A DNA stretch of 64,000 bases. Origin: Rhizobium sp. BT04. GTDB lineage: Bacteria; Pseudomonadota; Alphaproteobacteria; Rhizobiales; Rhizobiaceae. Every line of letters starts with the position of its first letter. Positions within the stretch are counted from its first letter, which is position 1. The DNA lies in contig NZ_CP125651.1 in assembly GCF_030053135.1 (NCBI RefSeq), positions 595,090 through 659,089 on the forward strand, written 5' to 3'. The notes under the pieces are model-generated. The model was not told the DNA's origin. It made no database searches and was given only the letters and a program-made list of their open reading frames with translations. Of this stretch, positions 43,858 through 52,358 are shown piece after piece. The translations under genes and the position numbers were made by a program.

Positions 43858-44580
43858 CTATGATGCCGTTCTTTGCCCGCGGCGAAAGTAAGCTTCGAGC
43901 ACGGAGAACAGCATGTTTGATACAATCGTGATCACGAGATAGAGCACTGCGGCGGCCAAGAAGAAAACCATGTAATGCTTGGTGTTGCTTGCAGCGACAC
44001 GGGCGGCGAGTGCCAGTTCCTGGTAGCCGACAACCGCGATGAGAGCGCTGTCCTTGATAACGGACATCCACAAGTTGGCGAAACCCGGCAGCGCATTGGG
44101 AATGAGAGCCGGCAAGACAATCCTGCGAAAGCGGAGTGCCGGCCGCATCCCGAAGGCTTTGGCAGCCTCGAGTTGTCCGACAGGGATTGCAAGGATGGCT
44201 CCGCGCAACACCTCCGTCATGTAAGCCCCTTGGACAAATCCCAGGACCGCGACTGCCGCGACCAGACCGTTGACCTCGATCGGGCCGAGGTCAACCCAGG
44301 CCAGAATGTGGTTCAGGCCATCCGTTCCCGCATAATAGAGGGCGACGATAAGAATGAGCTCCGGAACCGCCCGAACGATCGTCGTATAGGCCTGCAGGAT
44401 GTACTGAAGTGGGCGGAAGCCACTCAATTTGCCGAGTGCACCGCACAGCCCTAACGCCATGCCGACCAGATACGCGCCGAATGAGATCATCAGGGTCGCG
44501 AACGCCCCGGTAAGCAACACCCCGCCCCAACCGGGCGGTGTGATAGATAGCATTTCCAGAACTGAGCCTGAGGAATTCAT
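43858..44580 (-). CDS. Polar amino-acid ABC transporter permease (importer 1, first permease)
   Basis: This 240-aa HisQ-type permease has the EAA loop QLEAAKAFGMRPALRFRRIV. It pairs with the permease at 43159-43848 to form the membrane channel for an amino acid bound by the protein encoded at 44651-45412. Confidence 0.92.
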   Translation of the reverse strand: MNSSGSVLEMLSITPPGWGGVLLTGAFATLMISFGAYLVGMALGLCGALGKLSGFRPLQYILQAYTTIVRAVPELILIVALYYAGTDGLNHILAWVDLGPIEVNGLVAAVAVLGFVQGAYMTEVLRGAILAIPVGQLEAAKAFGMRPALRFRRIVLPALIPNALPGFANLWMSVIKDSALIAVVGYQELALAARVAASNTKHYMVFFLAAAVLYLVITIVSNMLFSVLEAYFRRGQRTAS

Positions 44581-44607
44581 AGGAAGCCTTCCAGAACAGG
44601 ACAGGCA

Positions 44608-44634
44608 GGTTTGTCACGGCGTTCGCGACAAACC
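44608..44634 (-). terminator. Stem-loop after the binding-protein gene of importer 1
   Basis: Arms ggtttgtc (44608-44615) and gacaaacc (44627-44634) lie 17 bases after the binding-protein stop. Such intra-operon hairpins usually raise binding-protein output relative to the permeases. Confidence 0.5.
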
Positions 44635-44650
44635 CGCGTTGACCTTGTTA

Positions 44651-45412
44651 TCAATAGGGGTCGTAGTCGAAGTACTTCTTGTTGAATTCCGCGTACTTAC
44701 CGTTCGCTCTGATGGCCTTGATCGCGCCATTCAGCTTTTCACGGAGTTCGTCATCCCCCTTGCGGATACCTCCGCCAACACCGGCGCCAAGGACCGCGTC
44801 ATCTGCAGGGACGGTTCCCTTGAATTCGCAGCACTCCTTACCGAGATCCGTCTTGAGGAACTCCTTCAGCGGCCCGGTATCGGAAAAGCTATAGTCGATC
44901 CGACCTGACGCCAGATCCTGATAACCCTCATCGACGGTCGCGTAGCTCTTTTCCGTCGCAATGTTGGAGAAGTGCTTTTTGAAATAAGCAGACTGCGTCG
45001 TGGAGACGGCTATGCCCACGGTTTTACCCTTGAGCTGCTCCGGACCGACGCCCAAAACACCATCTTTGGGACCAACCATGCTTGCAAGCGACGAATAGTA
45101 TTTGTCCGTGAAATCAATCCGCTTCTTGCGTTCGTCCGTGATCGACATCGAGGACCAGATCACGTCGATCTTTTTGCTTTCCAGTGCCGGAATGAGGCCA
45201 TCCCAGGCAACGTCGACGATCGTGCATTTCTCCTTGAGTTGTTCACAGACAGCGTCCATCAGGTCGATCTCCCAGCCGATTGCTTTGCCGGATGCGTCCT
45301 TCGTCGTGTAAGGCGGGTACGCCTCGTTGACGATGCCAAAGCGGATCTCGGCATGAGCGTCCGCTGCGAGCATGAAGACTGCGATGGTTAGAGCTTTACC
45401 CAGATACTTCAT
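44651..45412 (-). CDS. Periplasmic amino-acid binding protein (importer 1)
   Basis: This 253-aa protein has a signal peptide (KALTIAVFMLAADAHA, cleavage near AHA-EI) and a type II SBP_bac_3 fold resembling the lysine/arginine/ornithine and ArtJ group (IGWEIDLMDAVCEQL, then DVIWSSMSITDERKKRIDFT). It captures an amino acid in the periplasm and hands it to the permeases. Next to homoserine-metabolism genes, homoserine or a related amino acid is a fair candidate ligand (inference). Confidence 0.92.
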   Translation of the reverse strand: MKYLGKALTIAVFMLAADAHAEIRFGIVNEAYPPYTTKDASGKAIGWEIDLMDAVCEQLKEKCTIVDVAWDGLIPALESKKIDVIWSSMSITDERKKRIDFTDKYYSSLASMVGPKDGVLGVGPEQLKGKTVGIAVSTTQSAYFKKHFSNIATEKSYATVDEGYQDLASGRIDYSFSDTGPLKEFLKTDLGKECCEFKGTVPADDAVLGAGVGGGIRKGDDELREKLNGAIKAIRANGKYAEFNKKYFDYDPY

Positions 45413-45448
45413 TTAGGTTCCCCTGTTGTTGTTGGGTTGGTGGAGCGT

Positions 45449-46231
45449 TTAGTGCGAACCGGCTGCAACAAACTCCTTGCAGCGAGCGCTGGTGGGTGCA
45501 CCGAAGACTTGAGCAGGCGGACCGACTTCCTCCACCTGACCTCGGTGCAAAAACATGACGCGGGTCGAGACATCGCGTGCGAACTTCATCTCGTGGGTGA
45601 CCATCACCATCGTGCGGCCTTCTTCGGCGAGGCCGCGGATCACCTTCAGCACCTCACCGACAAGTTCCGGATCAAGAGCCGATGTCGGCTCATCGAACAG
45701 CATGACCGCAGGATCGACGCAGAGGGCCCGCGCGATCGATGCACGCTGCTGCTGGCCGCCCGAAAGGAAGGCGGGATAGGTGTCTTTCTTTTCGTAGAGG
45801 CCAACTTTGGCCAACAATGCCTCGGCCTTCTCGATCGCCACATTTCGCTCGACCCCGAGCACATGCACGGGGGCCTCGATGACATTTTGAAGAATCGTCA
45901 TGTGCGGCCAAAGGTTGAAGCTCTGGAAGACCATACCAAGGCCGCTTCGAAGCCGCTCGATCTGCCGCCAGTTGGCAGGGTGGCATCTCCCATCCCGTCC
46001 GGTACGGAAAACCACATCTTCGCCGTTGATCTGGAAGGTTCCTTGGTCAGGAATTTCGAGGAAATTGATGCATCGCAGGAACGTACTTTTCCCGGAGCCT
46101 GATGATCCAATGATCGAGATGACGTCGCCTTTTTCGGCGGAAAGGGAAATCCCCTTCAGCACCTCGTGAGCCCCGTAACTTTTGTGAACGTCGTGTACGA
46201 CCAAAGCGGGCTTAGATGTCTCGGCGTGCAT
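45449..46231 (-). CDS. Polar amino-acid ABC transporter ATPase (importer 1)
   Basis: This 260-aa protein starts at the ATG at 46231 because ggagg lies 8 bases upstream; the frame continues to 46360. Walker A GSSGSGKST, signature LSGGQQQR, Walker B VMLFDEPTSALD and the switch His in VTHEM are intact. It is of HisP/GlnQ type, first gene of the importer operon ATPase, binding protein, two permeases, PLP lyase, exporter. The 190 bases to the next gene upstream are empty. Confidence 0.93.
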   Translation of the reverse strand: MHAETSKPALVVHDVHKSYGAHEVLKGISLSAEKGDVISIIGSSGSGKSTFLRCINFLEIPDQGTFQINGEDVVFRTGRDGRCHPANWRQIERLRSGLGMVFQSFNLWPHMTILQNVIEAPVHVLGVERNVAIEKAEALLAKVGLYEKKDTYPAFLSGGQQQRASIARALCVDPAVMLFDEPTSALDPELVGEVLKVIRGLAEEGRTMVMVTHEMKFARDVSTRVMFLHRGQVEEVGPPAQVFGAPTSARCKEFVAAGSH

Positions 46232-46423
46232 AAAATCCTCCATTGGATTGCGACGGCCGCCCGCTCCTCCGCAGGCAAAGCTCCGCCGTCGCCGCGTCGC
46301 CACGGCAAAAACATTTCGCGTCTGATCAGCGGAAGGAGCCGTTCGCAAACAGCCGCTCATGCAGCGTCGAGACGCCGCAAGTCACATCAACTGACTTTTC
46401 TGTCGGGATTGGTCGCCGGCGAT

Positions 46424-47110
46424 TTAGCCGACGACGATCTTCTGTCTGTAGACATCACATCCTGGCGCCAGCTCTCTTAGACCACTGACCAGCATGTCGC
46501 CTGCCTCCTCGAGCGCCTCCTCAGGCATCGTTGCCAAGCTTTCCAGGATAAACCACATCCGGCCCCTCACGGTCTCCAATCGGGTGCGGGTGCCCTGCCG
46601 CCAGTTCCATCGGCGACATGTAACGCCGATATCGTCGCGCCAGATGACCTCTCCCTTGGCAGGGTTCTCGACAATTGCCTCCCCATTCATGACAGTGTCG
46701 AAGGCTTCCGTTCCATCGGCAATCGATAGCCGCGGCTTGCCGACATAGGCATCGAAATTTTCGCCGCCAACAGGGACTGCAAAACGCAGGCTCACTGCGT
46801 TGTAGAGGTCGACGAGGGGATTGATCGATGGAAGACGACCATCCTTCTCCACTCGTTTTTTCAAGGCCTGCGCAGAACTCGGCGTCCGGTTCGGCTTTGC
46901 TCCGAACCGGCTATATGCCTCGCCCCAACTGGCCAGATGCGCATCGCCCCACTCAGGCCCTCCCGAGGAGACGTAATCGCACGCCCTCTGCAAAATGTGG
47001 GGATCAATCATTCCCTTCTTTGCACCGTTGGCATCGACAAGGATGCTGATGGCCCGGAAATCAGGGGCAATGCCTGCGATTTCTTTGTCAATCACCGGAA
47101 AATCCAACAT
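46424..47110 (-). CDS. Free-standing B3/B4 (PheRS-beta-like tRNA editing) domain protein
   Basis: This 228-aa protein matches the stand-alone B3/B4 domain group related to the editing module of the phenylalanyl-tRNA synthetase beta subunit (SINPLVDLYNAVSLRFAVPV, then GGENFDAY and the WNWRQGTRTRL segment). In the synthetase this domain hydrolyses mischarged tRNA. Stand-alone members are little characterised. It sits between an XRE-cupin regulator (divergent) and the importer operon of an amino-acid island, so it may clear tRNA charged with a non-protein amino acid such as homoserine. This role is inference. Confidence 0.85.
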   Translation of the reverse strand: MLDFPVIDKEIAGIAPDFRAISILVDANGAKKGMIDPHILQRACDYVSSGGPEWGDAHLASWGEAYSRFGAKPNRTPSSAQALKKRVEKDGRLPSINPLVDLYNAVSLRFAVPVGGENFDAYVGKPRLSIADGTEAFDTVMNGEAIVENPAKGEVIWRDDIGVTCRRWNWRQGTRTRLETVRGRMWFILESLATMPEEALEEAGDMLVSGLRELAPGCDVYRQKIVVG

Positions 47111-47153
47111 GCCCTCTAGCTCCTATTGACCAATTTAGTCTATAATACCGACC

Positions 47154-47777
47154 ATGGAAAAGAAAGTCAATATATCGACCGAAACGGTCGCCGATGTTGA
47201 ACGCATCAGTGCGACAGTGTCTCAAAACCTCAAATTGTTCAGGCGGCAAAGCGGCCTGACACTCGATGACCTGTCTCGAAAATCCGGCGTGAGCAAAGGC
47301 ATGCTTGTCGAGATCGAGAAGGGCACTGCCAATCCGAGCATCGCAACGCTGTGCAGGGCAGCGACCGCGTTGGGCGTGTCGGTTGCCGATTTCGTCGGAG
47401 TGGCGGCCAGCGTGCCTGTACGCATTGTTCCACCCGAGGACACCTCCACGCTTTGGCGCGGTCCGAAAGGAGGCACAGCAACGCTCCTGGTTGGCACGCA
47501 CGGACCGGACGAAATCGAGCTCTGGCGTTGGACGCTGTTTCCCGGTGAGATCTTTGAATCGCCCGGGCATTCGCCGGGAACGCTTGAACTCCTCAACGTG
47601 GAAGCCGGCGAACTCACCCTGAAACTGGCCGATAGTGAGCACGTCGTTCAAGCAGGTTCTTCGGTCTTGGCTCGGACCGAAGAGAAGCATGCGTACATAA
47701 ACTACGGAAAAGAGGAACTCCGGTTCGTCATGGCTGTGGCGGAGCTGCAGCGTGCGCGCGTGAGAACGGGTTTGTAG
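47154..47777 (+). CDS. XRE-family regulator with C-terminal cupin domain
   Basis: This 207-aa protein has a Cro/C1-type helix-turn-helix at about 20-80 (LDDLSRKSGVSKGMLVEIEK) and a cupin domain at about 115-190 (PGEIFESPGHSPGTLELLNV). This layout is common in regulators of amino-acid or polyamine uptake and catabolism. It is divergent from the B3/B4 gene, with 43 bases between. A tataat (47141-47146) lies only 7 bases before the ATG, so its mRNA may be nearly leaderless. It probably regulates the B3/B4 gene and the importer operon. Confidence 0.9.
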   Translation: MEKKVNISTETVADVERISATVSQNLKLFRRQSGLTLDDLSRKSGVSKGMLVEIEKGTANPSIATLCRAATALGVSVADFVGVAASVPVRIVPPEDTSTLWRGPKGGTATLLVGTHGPDEIELWRWTLFPGEIFESPGHSPGTLELLNVEAGELTLKLADSEHVVQAGSSVLARTEEKHAYINYGKEELRFVMAVAELQRARVRTGL

Positions 47778-48479
47778 CACCCCCCATCGTGTGCTGGGCG
47801 CCTGAATGTTTTGCAGGCGCTGCGGTACACGCCCTGGCTAAGGGCGCTTGTGGACGACGCCGCGTGGTTGTGTCCGGCGAATCTGGCGGGGGCACATCGG
47901 TGGGTTAAATCCATTCCTTGAAGACTATAGCCGTCAGCCCCAACGAATATCGTTCGCGCTTTCAAAGCACGAAACCCACCGCTGTACGTCGACAGATTTC
48001 GAACGTTCGAGATAATATCGATATCGGCGGATGAGGTCTGGGGGTCGCGTCGAGACCCGCAACGAATGTATGCGTTTCCCGGACGGTTGACGCTTCCGTG
48101 CAACGATAGACTGGCCCTACATTGGTCGAGGTGTCTCATGCGTCAGATGACTAGGTCATAAAGGTTCCATAAATCCTATTATGCAATCTTTTTTTGTAGC
48201 GGCTATTTAGTAATGCGACAGTTGGGCCAGTTAGAGATGCGACAGTCTCGCCTCTCGACGCGCTGGTCAAGCGTCATTCCGTCGCCGCGCCGCGGGCCGA
48301 CGCGCGGCAGATCCTCGATGGCCTTCATACCTCGCCGTAGGACTTAGGTTCGCTCCGGAACCGATAGTCCTACATTGTGGGGATGCGATCGATCGTTCGG
48401 GCGCCCCGTCGCACAAATTCGGCTGAAGTATGACCTCGAACCGCTGGATCCGTTCACCGATGAAGCATTGCAGGGAACG
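47778..48479. other. Long gene-poor stretch
   Basis: No supported gene. The sequence atgcgacagt occurs at 48213-48222 and again at 48237-48246, near an AT-rich run (about 48150-48210), which could mark an old insertion. Open frames on both strands lack recognisable products. Confidence 0.4.
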
Positions 48480-49361
48480 TCACCTGTCGGCCGGATCCTG
48501 GACGGCGAACGCGATGGCGACCGCACGATTGACGGCTGCTGCAAGAACGGACATGTGGGTCTCGCCGGCATAAAGCTCGAATTCGGCTCGCAATCCGTCG
48601 GCGGTGCCGTTTAATCGCTCCGCCATCTCCCGCGCCAGGAGAACCGTCCGCTCCGTCTTCCTCTTCTCCAGACGGACAGCCGCATCCTCGTTCCGATACT
48701 GAAAGGGTGCCAGCGCATCGCCTTCGTGTTCTCCGGCGGATAAATGCAGGAAGGATGCATTTCCCGGTATGACTTGGCGGTTCGCTTCATTCTTGAGGAT
48801 TTCACTGTTCTCCCAATAGATGGTTGGGCTGGCCGCAATCCAATTGGCAAACAGGCCTGGACGCTCGAAGAGGCCATAGAGCGTTAAGAGGCCGCCGAAG
48901 GAATGTCCGAAAAGCGATCGGCGCTTGGGATCGAGGAGCACCATCTCGGCAATCCGCGGTACAAGCTCGTTCTCGATGAAATCCAGCAGCTTGCCGGTCC
49001 CTCCGATGACAACCGGGGGACCGCCTTCCACGAATGGCGGATAGGTTTTGACCGGCGGAGGCCCCAGGTCCCAGGAGCGGCGGAGCGCATCATAGGGCTC
49101 GTCGGATGGATAACCGATCGCCGCGATCACCCCCCAACCGACATTCGTCCCCGTGGGATAAGGCGCCTGCGTGACCAAGCTGGCGACCGCGAAGGGGAAA
49201 GTAGCGTTGCCGTCGGTCATCACGAGAAGCGGCCATCCTCCGGCCGGCGGCTTCTCCGCCGGAATAGAGAGGAATATGCGATAGGGCTCACCGCCCGCTG
49301 CAGGCGCCAGATCGAAAAAACACGTTCCGGGCATTGAATAGACGCTGGCAGGATTGGTCAT
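48480..49361 (-). CDS. Alpha/beta-hydrolase esterase, IroE/Fes-like
   Basis: This protein is about 293 aa from the ATG at 49361 (MTNPASVYSMPG); the frame continues to 49463 without a better start. The nucleophile elbow GHSFGG and a late His in GETHMS mark the putative-esterase family that includes siderophore esterases such as IroE and Fes. It has no signal peptide from this start. In Rhizobium it could hydrolyse a ferric siderophore or another ester, but no iron-uptake gene is adjacent. Confidence 0.85.
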   Translation of the reverse strand: MTNPASVYSMPGTCFFDLAPAAGGEPYRIFLSIPAEKPPAGGWPLLVMTDGNATFPFAVASLVTQAPYPTGTNVGWGVIAAIGYPSDEPYDALRRSWDLGPPPVKTYPPFVEGGPPVVIGGTGKLLDFIENELVPRIAEMVLLDPKRRSLFGHSFGGLLTLYGLFERPGLFANWIAASPTIYWENSEILKNEANRQVIPGNASFLHLSAGEHEGDALAPFQYRNEDAAVRLEKRKTERTVLLAREMAERLNGTADGLRAEFELYAGETHMSVLAAAVNRAVAIAFAVQDPADR

Positions 49362-49483
49362 GAGAAGGTTTTCTGATGTTTGCTTTAGAGGATCTGGCAA
49401 GGAAAATGGATGCCGGTGCGGTTCGTGCCGCCTCGCCCGGCGAGGACACGAAGCTAGCAGCACAGGACGCGAGGCATCTCTTC

Positions 49484-50641
49484 TTATCCAATTATGACGT
49501 GCGGGACGAAACGCGACAGGTTGGCGGTGATACGCGAGCGGTCTTCGCGCACGGCAAGGCCGCAGGCGCGATCACCGACGACCCAGCTGCCGAGCACGGC
49601 GAAGCCGCCATCGCTTTCGAAAAGCGGGGCATAGGCCTGGACGATGAAGCCTTCCTCACCATAATCGCCGGGAGCGGAAACGAATTCCTGGCCATCTCTG
49701 AATATTGTGACGTTCTCGCCCTCTCGCGACAGCAGCGGTTTGCGCACGTAATCGGACAAGCTCGAGGCCGCCGGGTCGTCGGCGAAATAGCTGGGCAGCA
49801 GGTTGGGGTGATTGGGATGGCGCTGCCAGAGCAGAGGCAGAAGCCCTTTGTTGGAGAGCACGGCCTTCCAGGCGGGCTCGATGAAAACATCGCCCGAGCG
49901 CGCGAGTTCGCGGGCGAACGGCTCGCGCAGCATGAATTCCCAGGGGTACAGCTTGAAGCAGCGGTCGATCACCCGATCCTGAAGGTCGGTGTAGCGGCCT
50001 TGCGCATCGATGCCGATTTCGCGAATATCAAGAAGCTCGACGCGATGGCCGGCCTGCACCGCACAGTCCATCAGATAGACCGTCGTGCCGCGATCCTCCT
50101 CATTGTCGGTCATCACAGCGAAGTGGAAGATCGGCTCTTTGGAAAATTGCTCGAACGCCTCGACCAGGCTTTCCTGCAAGGAATTATACTGGTCCGCATC
50201 ATTGGGCAGGACACCCAAAGCCATCTGGTCGGTCAGCCAGTTGAACTGGAAATAGGCCGTCTCGAACACCGAAGTCGGCGTATCGGCATTGTATTCGAGC
50301 AGCTTGACCGGGCCATTGCCGTCATAGGCAAGATCGAACCGGCCGTAGAGGTGCCGGTCGCGGCGCTGCCAGGAGCGCTGCACCACATCGCGCAGATCCT
50401 CCGGAATGGCCAGCCTGTCGAGCGCTTCTTCGCTTTTGACGATATCGCCGACCAGATCCATACACATATCGTGCAGTGCCTGGCTCGGCTCTTCGATCCG
50501 CGTCTCGATCTCATCGAGCGTGAATGCATAGGCGGCATCGTCGAGCCAGTAAGGCTCGCCGTACATGACGTGAAACCCGAAGCCGACGGCGCGGGCCTTG
50601 TCACGCCAATCAGGCCGCGCCGGAAGGGTGATGCGCTTCAT
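49484..50641 (-). CDS. yjfC: Glutathionylspermidine-synthase-like ATP-grasp protein (YjfC/YgiC type)
   Basis: This 385-aa protein covers the synthetase half of the bacterial glutathionylspermidine synthase family without the amidase domain, as in E. coli YgiC and YjfC (LYGRFDLAYDGNGPVKLLEY, then NADTPTS, and the late LSREGENV and EEGFIVQA segments). The family forms peptide-like bonds using ATP; YgiC/YjfC-type proteins do not appear to make glutathionylspermidine, and their substrate is unsettled. It lies just after the DUF1190 gene, the same partner as in E. coli. Confidence 0.88.
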   Translation of the reverse strand: MKRITLPARPDWRDKARAVGFGFHVMYGEPYWLDDAAYAFTLDEIETRIEEPSQALHDMCMDLVGDIVKSEEALDRLAIPEDLRDVVQRSWQRRDRHLYGRFDLAYDGNGPVKLLEYNADTPTSVFETAYFQFNWLTDQMALGVLPNDADQYNSLQESLVEAFEQFSKEPIFHFAVMTDNEEDRGTTVYLMDCAVQAGHRVELLDIREIGIDAQGRYTDLQDRVIDRCFKLYPWEFMLREPFARELARSGDVFIEPAWKAVLSNKGLLPLLWQRHPNHPNLLPSYFADDPAASSLSDYVRKPLLSREGENVTIFRDGQEFVSAPGDYGEEGFIVQAYAPLFESDGGFAVLGSWVVGDRACGLAVREDRSRITANLSRFVPHVIIG

Positions 50642-50642
50642 G

Positions 50643-51251
50643 TCAGCCGCCGAAACTGAAGGATGAACGCCCCCCGAAGCCCTGACGGGCGACGGTGCGG
50701 GTGTTGACGTTGACCGGTTTGACGCTCTGGCGCGAGGGCGCCGTCACGCTGTCGTTGAGCGAGCCGCCGCCCGAGCGAACAGTCGTCGTCACCGTCTGCC
50801 CCGAGCGATTGCGATAAATCGGCGTCGAACCATAATAATAGCCGCTTTCCTCCTGGCGCCGGCGATAATCGTAATAGTCGCCGATGTTGTTCAGTGCCGA
50901 AGACAGCATGTAGCCTGTCAGGAATGGCACGAAGAAGCTGCCGCTTGCGCCGGTATTGTTGTTAGGGACGGCATTGGCCCGCTGTTCCGCGCATTGGCCC
51001 GAGCCGTATTCGGCCTCACAGGCGGCCATGCCGTTGAAACGCGGCGCGGTGGCGAGATGGGCCCGCATGGCATCCTGATAGCCGGCCTGGCAGACCTGCC
51101 GGTCCATGCCGGATGCCACGCATTGGTCGACAGAGGTGAACATCGTGTCCGAAGGCGTCTGATCGCCGCAGCCGGACAGCGCCAGGGTCGAGGCGGCGAT
51201 CGTGCCGAGGGCCAGGAAAGGTCGTTTGTGCCCGCTCTTACGTCTGCGCAT
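50643..51251 (-). CDS. yjfM: DUF1190 (YgiB/YjfM-like) lipoprotein
   Basis: This 202-aa protein has a positively charged N-terminus and a lipobox LALSGC (Cys at about 28), indicating a membrane-anchored lipoprotein. The DUF1190 core (FTSVDQCVASGMDRQVC, then CEAEYGSGQC) has paired Cys residues, and the tail is Gly/Ser-rich with SFSFGG at the end. It lies between the DUF350 and YjfC-like genes, the conserved order of the yjf/ygi module. Its function is unknown. Confidence 0.88.
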   Translation of the reverse strand: MRRRKSGHKRPFLALGTIAASTLALSGCGDQTPSDTMFTSVDQCVASGMDRQVCQAGYQDAMRAHLATAPRFNGMAACEAEYGSGQCAEQRANAVPNNNTGASGSFFVPFLTGYMLSSALNNIGDYYDYRRRQEESGYYYGSTPIYRNRSGQTVTTTVRSGGGSLNDSVTAPSRQSVKPVNVNTRTVARQGFGGRSSFSFGG

Positions 51252-51263
51252 CGTTCCCTCCCC

Positions 51264-51665
51264 TCAATAGGTCATGCAGGCGGCATTGAGAATACCGATG
51301 ACCAGTGCGATACCGCCGCCCCATATGCCCGCGGCGATATTGTCGGCGGTGATCTTCTCATGCAGGTCCGTCATGGTGAAATTCGCGATGTAGTAAGCGA
51401 GAATCTGCGCCAGGATGCCTATCACCGCCCAGATGATGTAGTCGACGATGCTGACCGAATTGGCAGCAGCCGAAGCCAGAGGCAGGCTGAAACCGACAAG
51501 CGCACCCAAAAATGCCGTGACGGCGGCAAGATTGCCGGCACGAATGAGTTCGACTTCTTTTTGCGGCGTCAGGAATGTGTAGATCACCGCGAAAACGACA
51601 TAGGCGGCAAGACCGACGGCGAAATAACCGAGGAAGGCAGGCAGACCCGCCACGTAAACGAGCAT
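51264..51665 (-). CDS. yjfL: DUF350 (YjfL-like) inner-membrane protein
   Basis: This 133-aa protein has four predicted membrane helices (including AGLPAFLGYFAVGLAAYVVF and IIWAVIGILAQILAYYIANF) and matches the DUF350 family, in which two-helix units are duplicated. It is part of the PspA-linked membrane module. The ATG at 51665 is preceded by ggagga. Confidence 0.9.
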   Translation of the reverse strand: MLVYVAGLPAFLGYFAVGLAAYVVFAVIYTFLTPQKEVELIRAGNLAAVTAFLGALVGFSLPLASAAANSVSIVDYIIWAVIGILAQILAYYIANFTMTDLHEKITADNIAAGIWGGGIALVIGILNAACMTY

Positions 51666-51698
51666 TGAAAAAGTCCTCCGTTGAAAATTGATAGTCTG

Positions 51699-52358
51699 TC
51701 AGACGCGGCGAACATCGGCCGGAGCAAGTCCATAGCCGATCAGAAATTCCACCGAGCTTCCCGCCTGGCTCTGTGCGAGATCGAGGTCGCGCTCGACATT
51801 GATCAGAAGCATTTCGCGCGTCGAGCCAAGCGGGCGATAATACAGCATGCAGGTCTGGTGAATGGAGCGCTGCTCTTCACCATCGTCGACCTTTTCGACA
51901 AATTCGACCAGTTGAGCGCGCTCCGGGCCGTCGCCCCAGAAGCGGTTATAGAGGATCCCATCGGCATCGTAGGAGGGCTGGCCGATCAGGCCGTTCGGTC
52001 CGGTCCAGCGGTTCCATTCGCTCTGCCCGGCAGGCACGACGCTGTCCCAGGGCTGATAAAAGCTGATGTCGTCGACGGCATCACCGGGCTGGCCCGACGT
52101 CGACATGACCTGAATTATCCGGTGGTCTTCATCGTAGTAACGCGACAAAACCGTCGCCGCATCGAGCGCTACCTCACCGTAGCCGGCAATGATGAAGGGG
52201 CCGCTCCGTGGCAGCGGCATAGCCGGCTCGCCGCCCAAGGCCTCGGCCTCGAGGGAGAGGAAATCGATCTCCAAGGCCCCGCCGATAGCGGCGCTCAAGG
52301 GGCCGAGTTCCTTGGGCAAGGGCTTTTCGTTCTTGTCTCCGCCGAACCATCCGATCAT
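51699..52358 (-). CDS. yjfK: DUF2491 (YjfK-like) protein
   Basis: This 219-aa protein starts at the ATG at 52358 (MIGWFGGDKNEKPLPKELGP), which overlaps the stop of the channel gene by 4 bases. The DUF2491 hallmarks include IIAGYGEVALDAATVLSRYY and YDADGILYNRFWGDG. It is cytoplasmic and soluble. The family is found beside PspA-like and DUF350 genes; its role is unknown. Confidence 0.88.
   Translation of the reverse strand: MIGWFGGDKNEKPLPKELGPLSAAIGGALEIDFLSLEAEALGGEPAMPLPRSGPFIIAGYGEVALDAATVLSRYYDEDHRIIQVMSTSGQPGDAVDDISFYQPWDSVVPAGQSEWNRWTGPNGLIGQPSYDADGILYNRFWGDGPERAQLVEFVEKVDDGEEQRSIHQTCMLYYRPLGSTREMLLINVERDLDLAQSQAGSSVEFLIGYGLAPADVRRV

Noticed and set aside
49376..50659. 427-aa + strand frame opposite the glutathionylspermidine-synthase-like gene
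   Set aside because: The minus strand matches a known family with conserved neighbours; the + frame does not.
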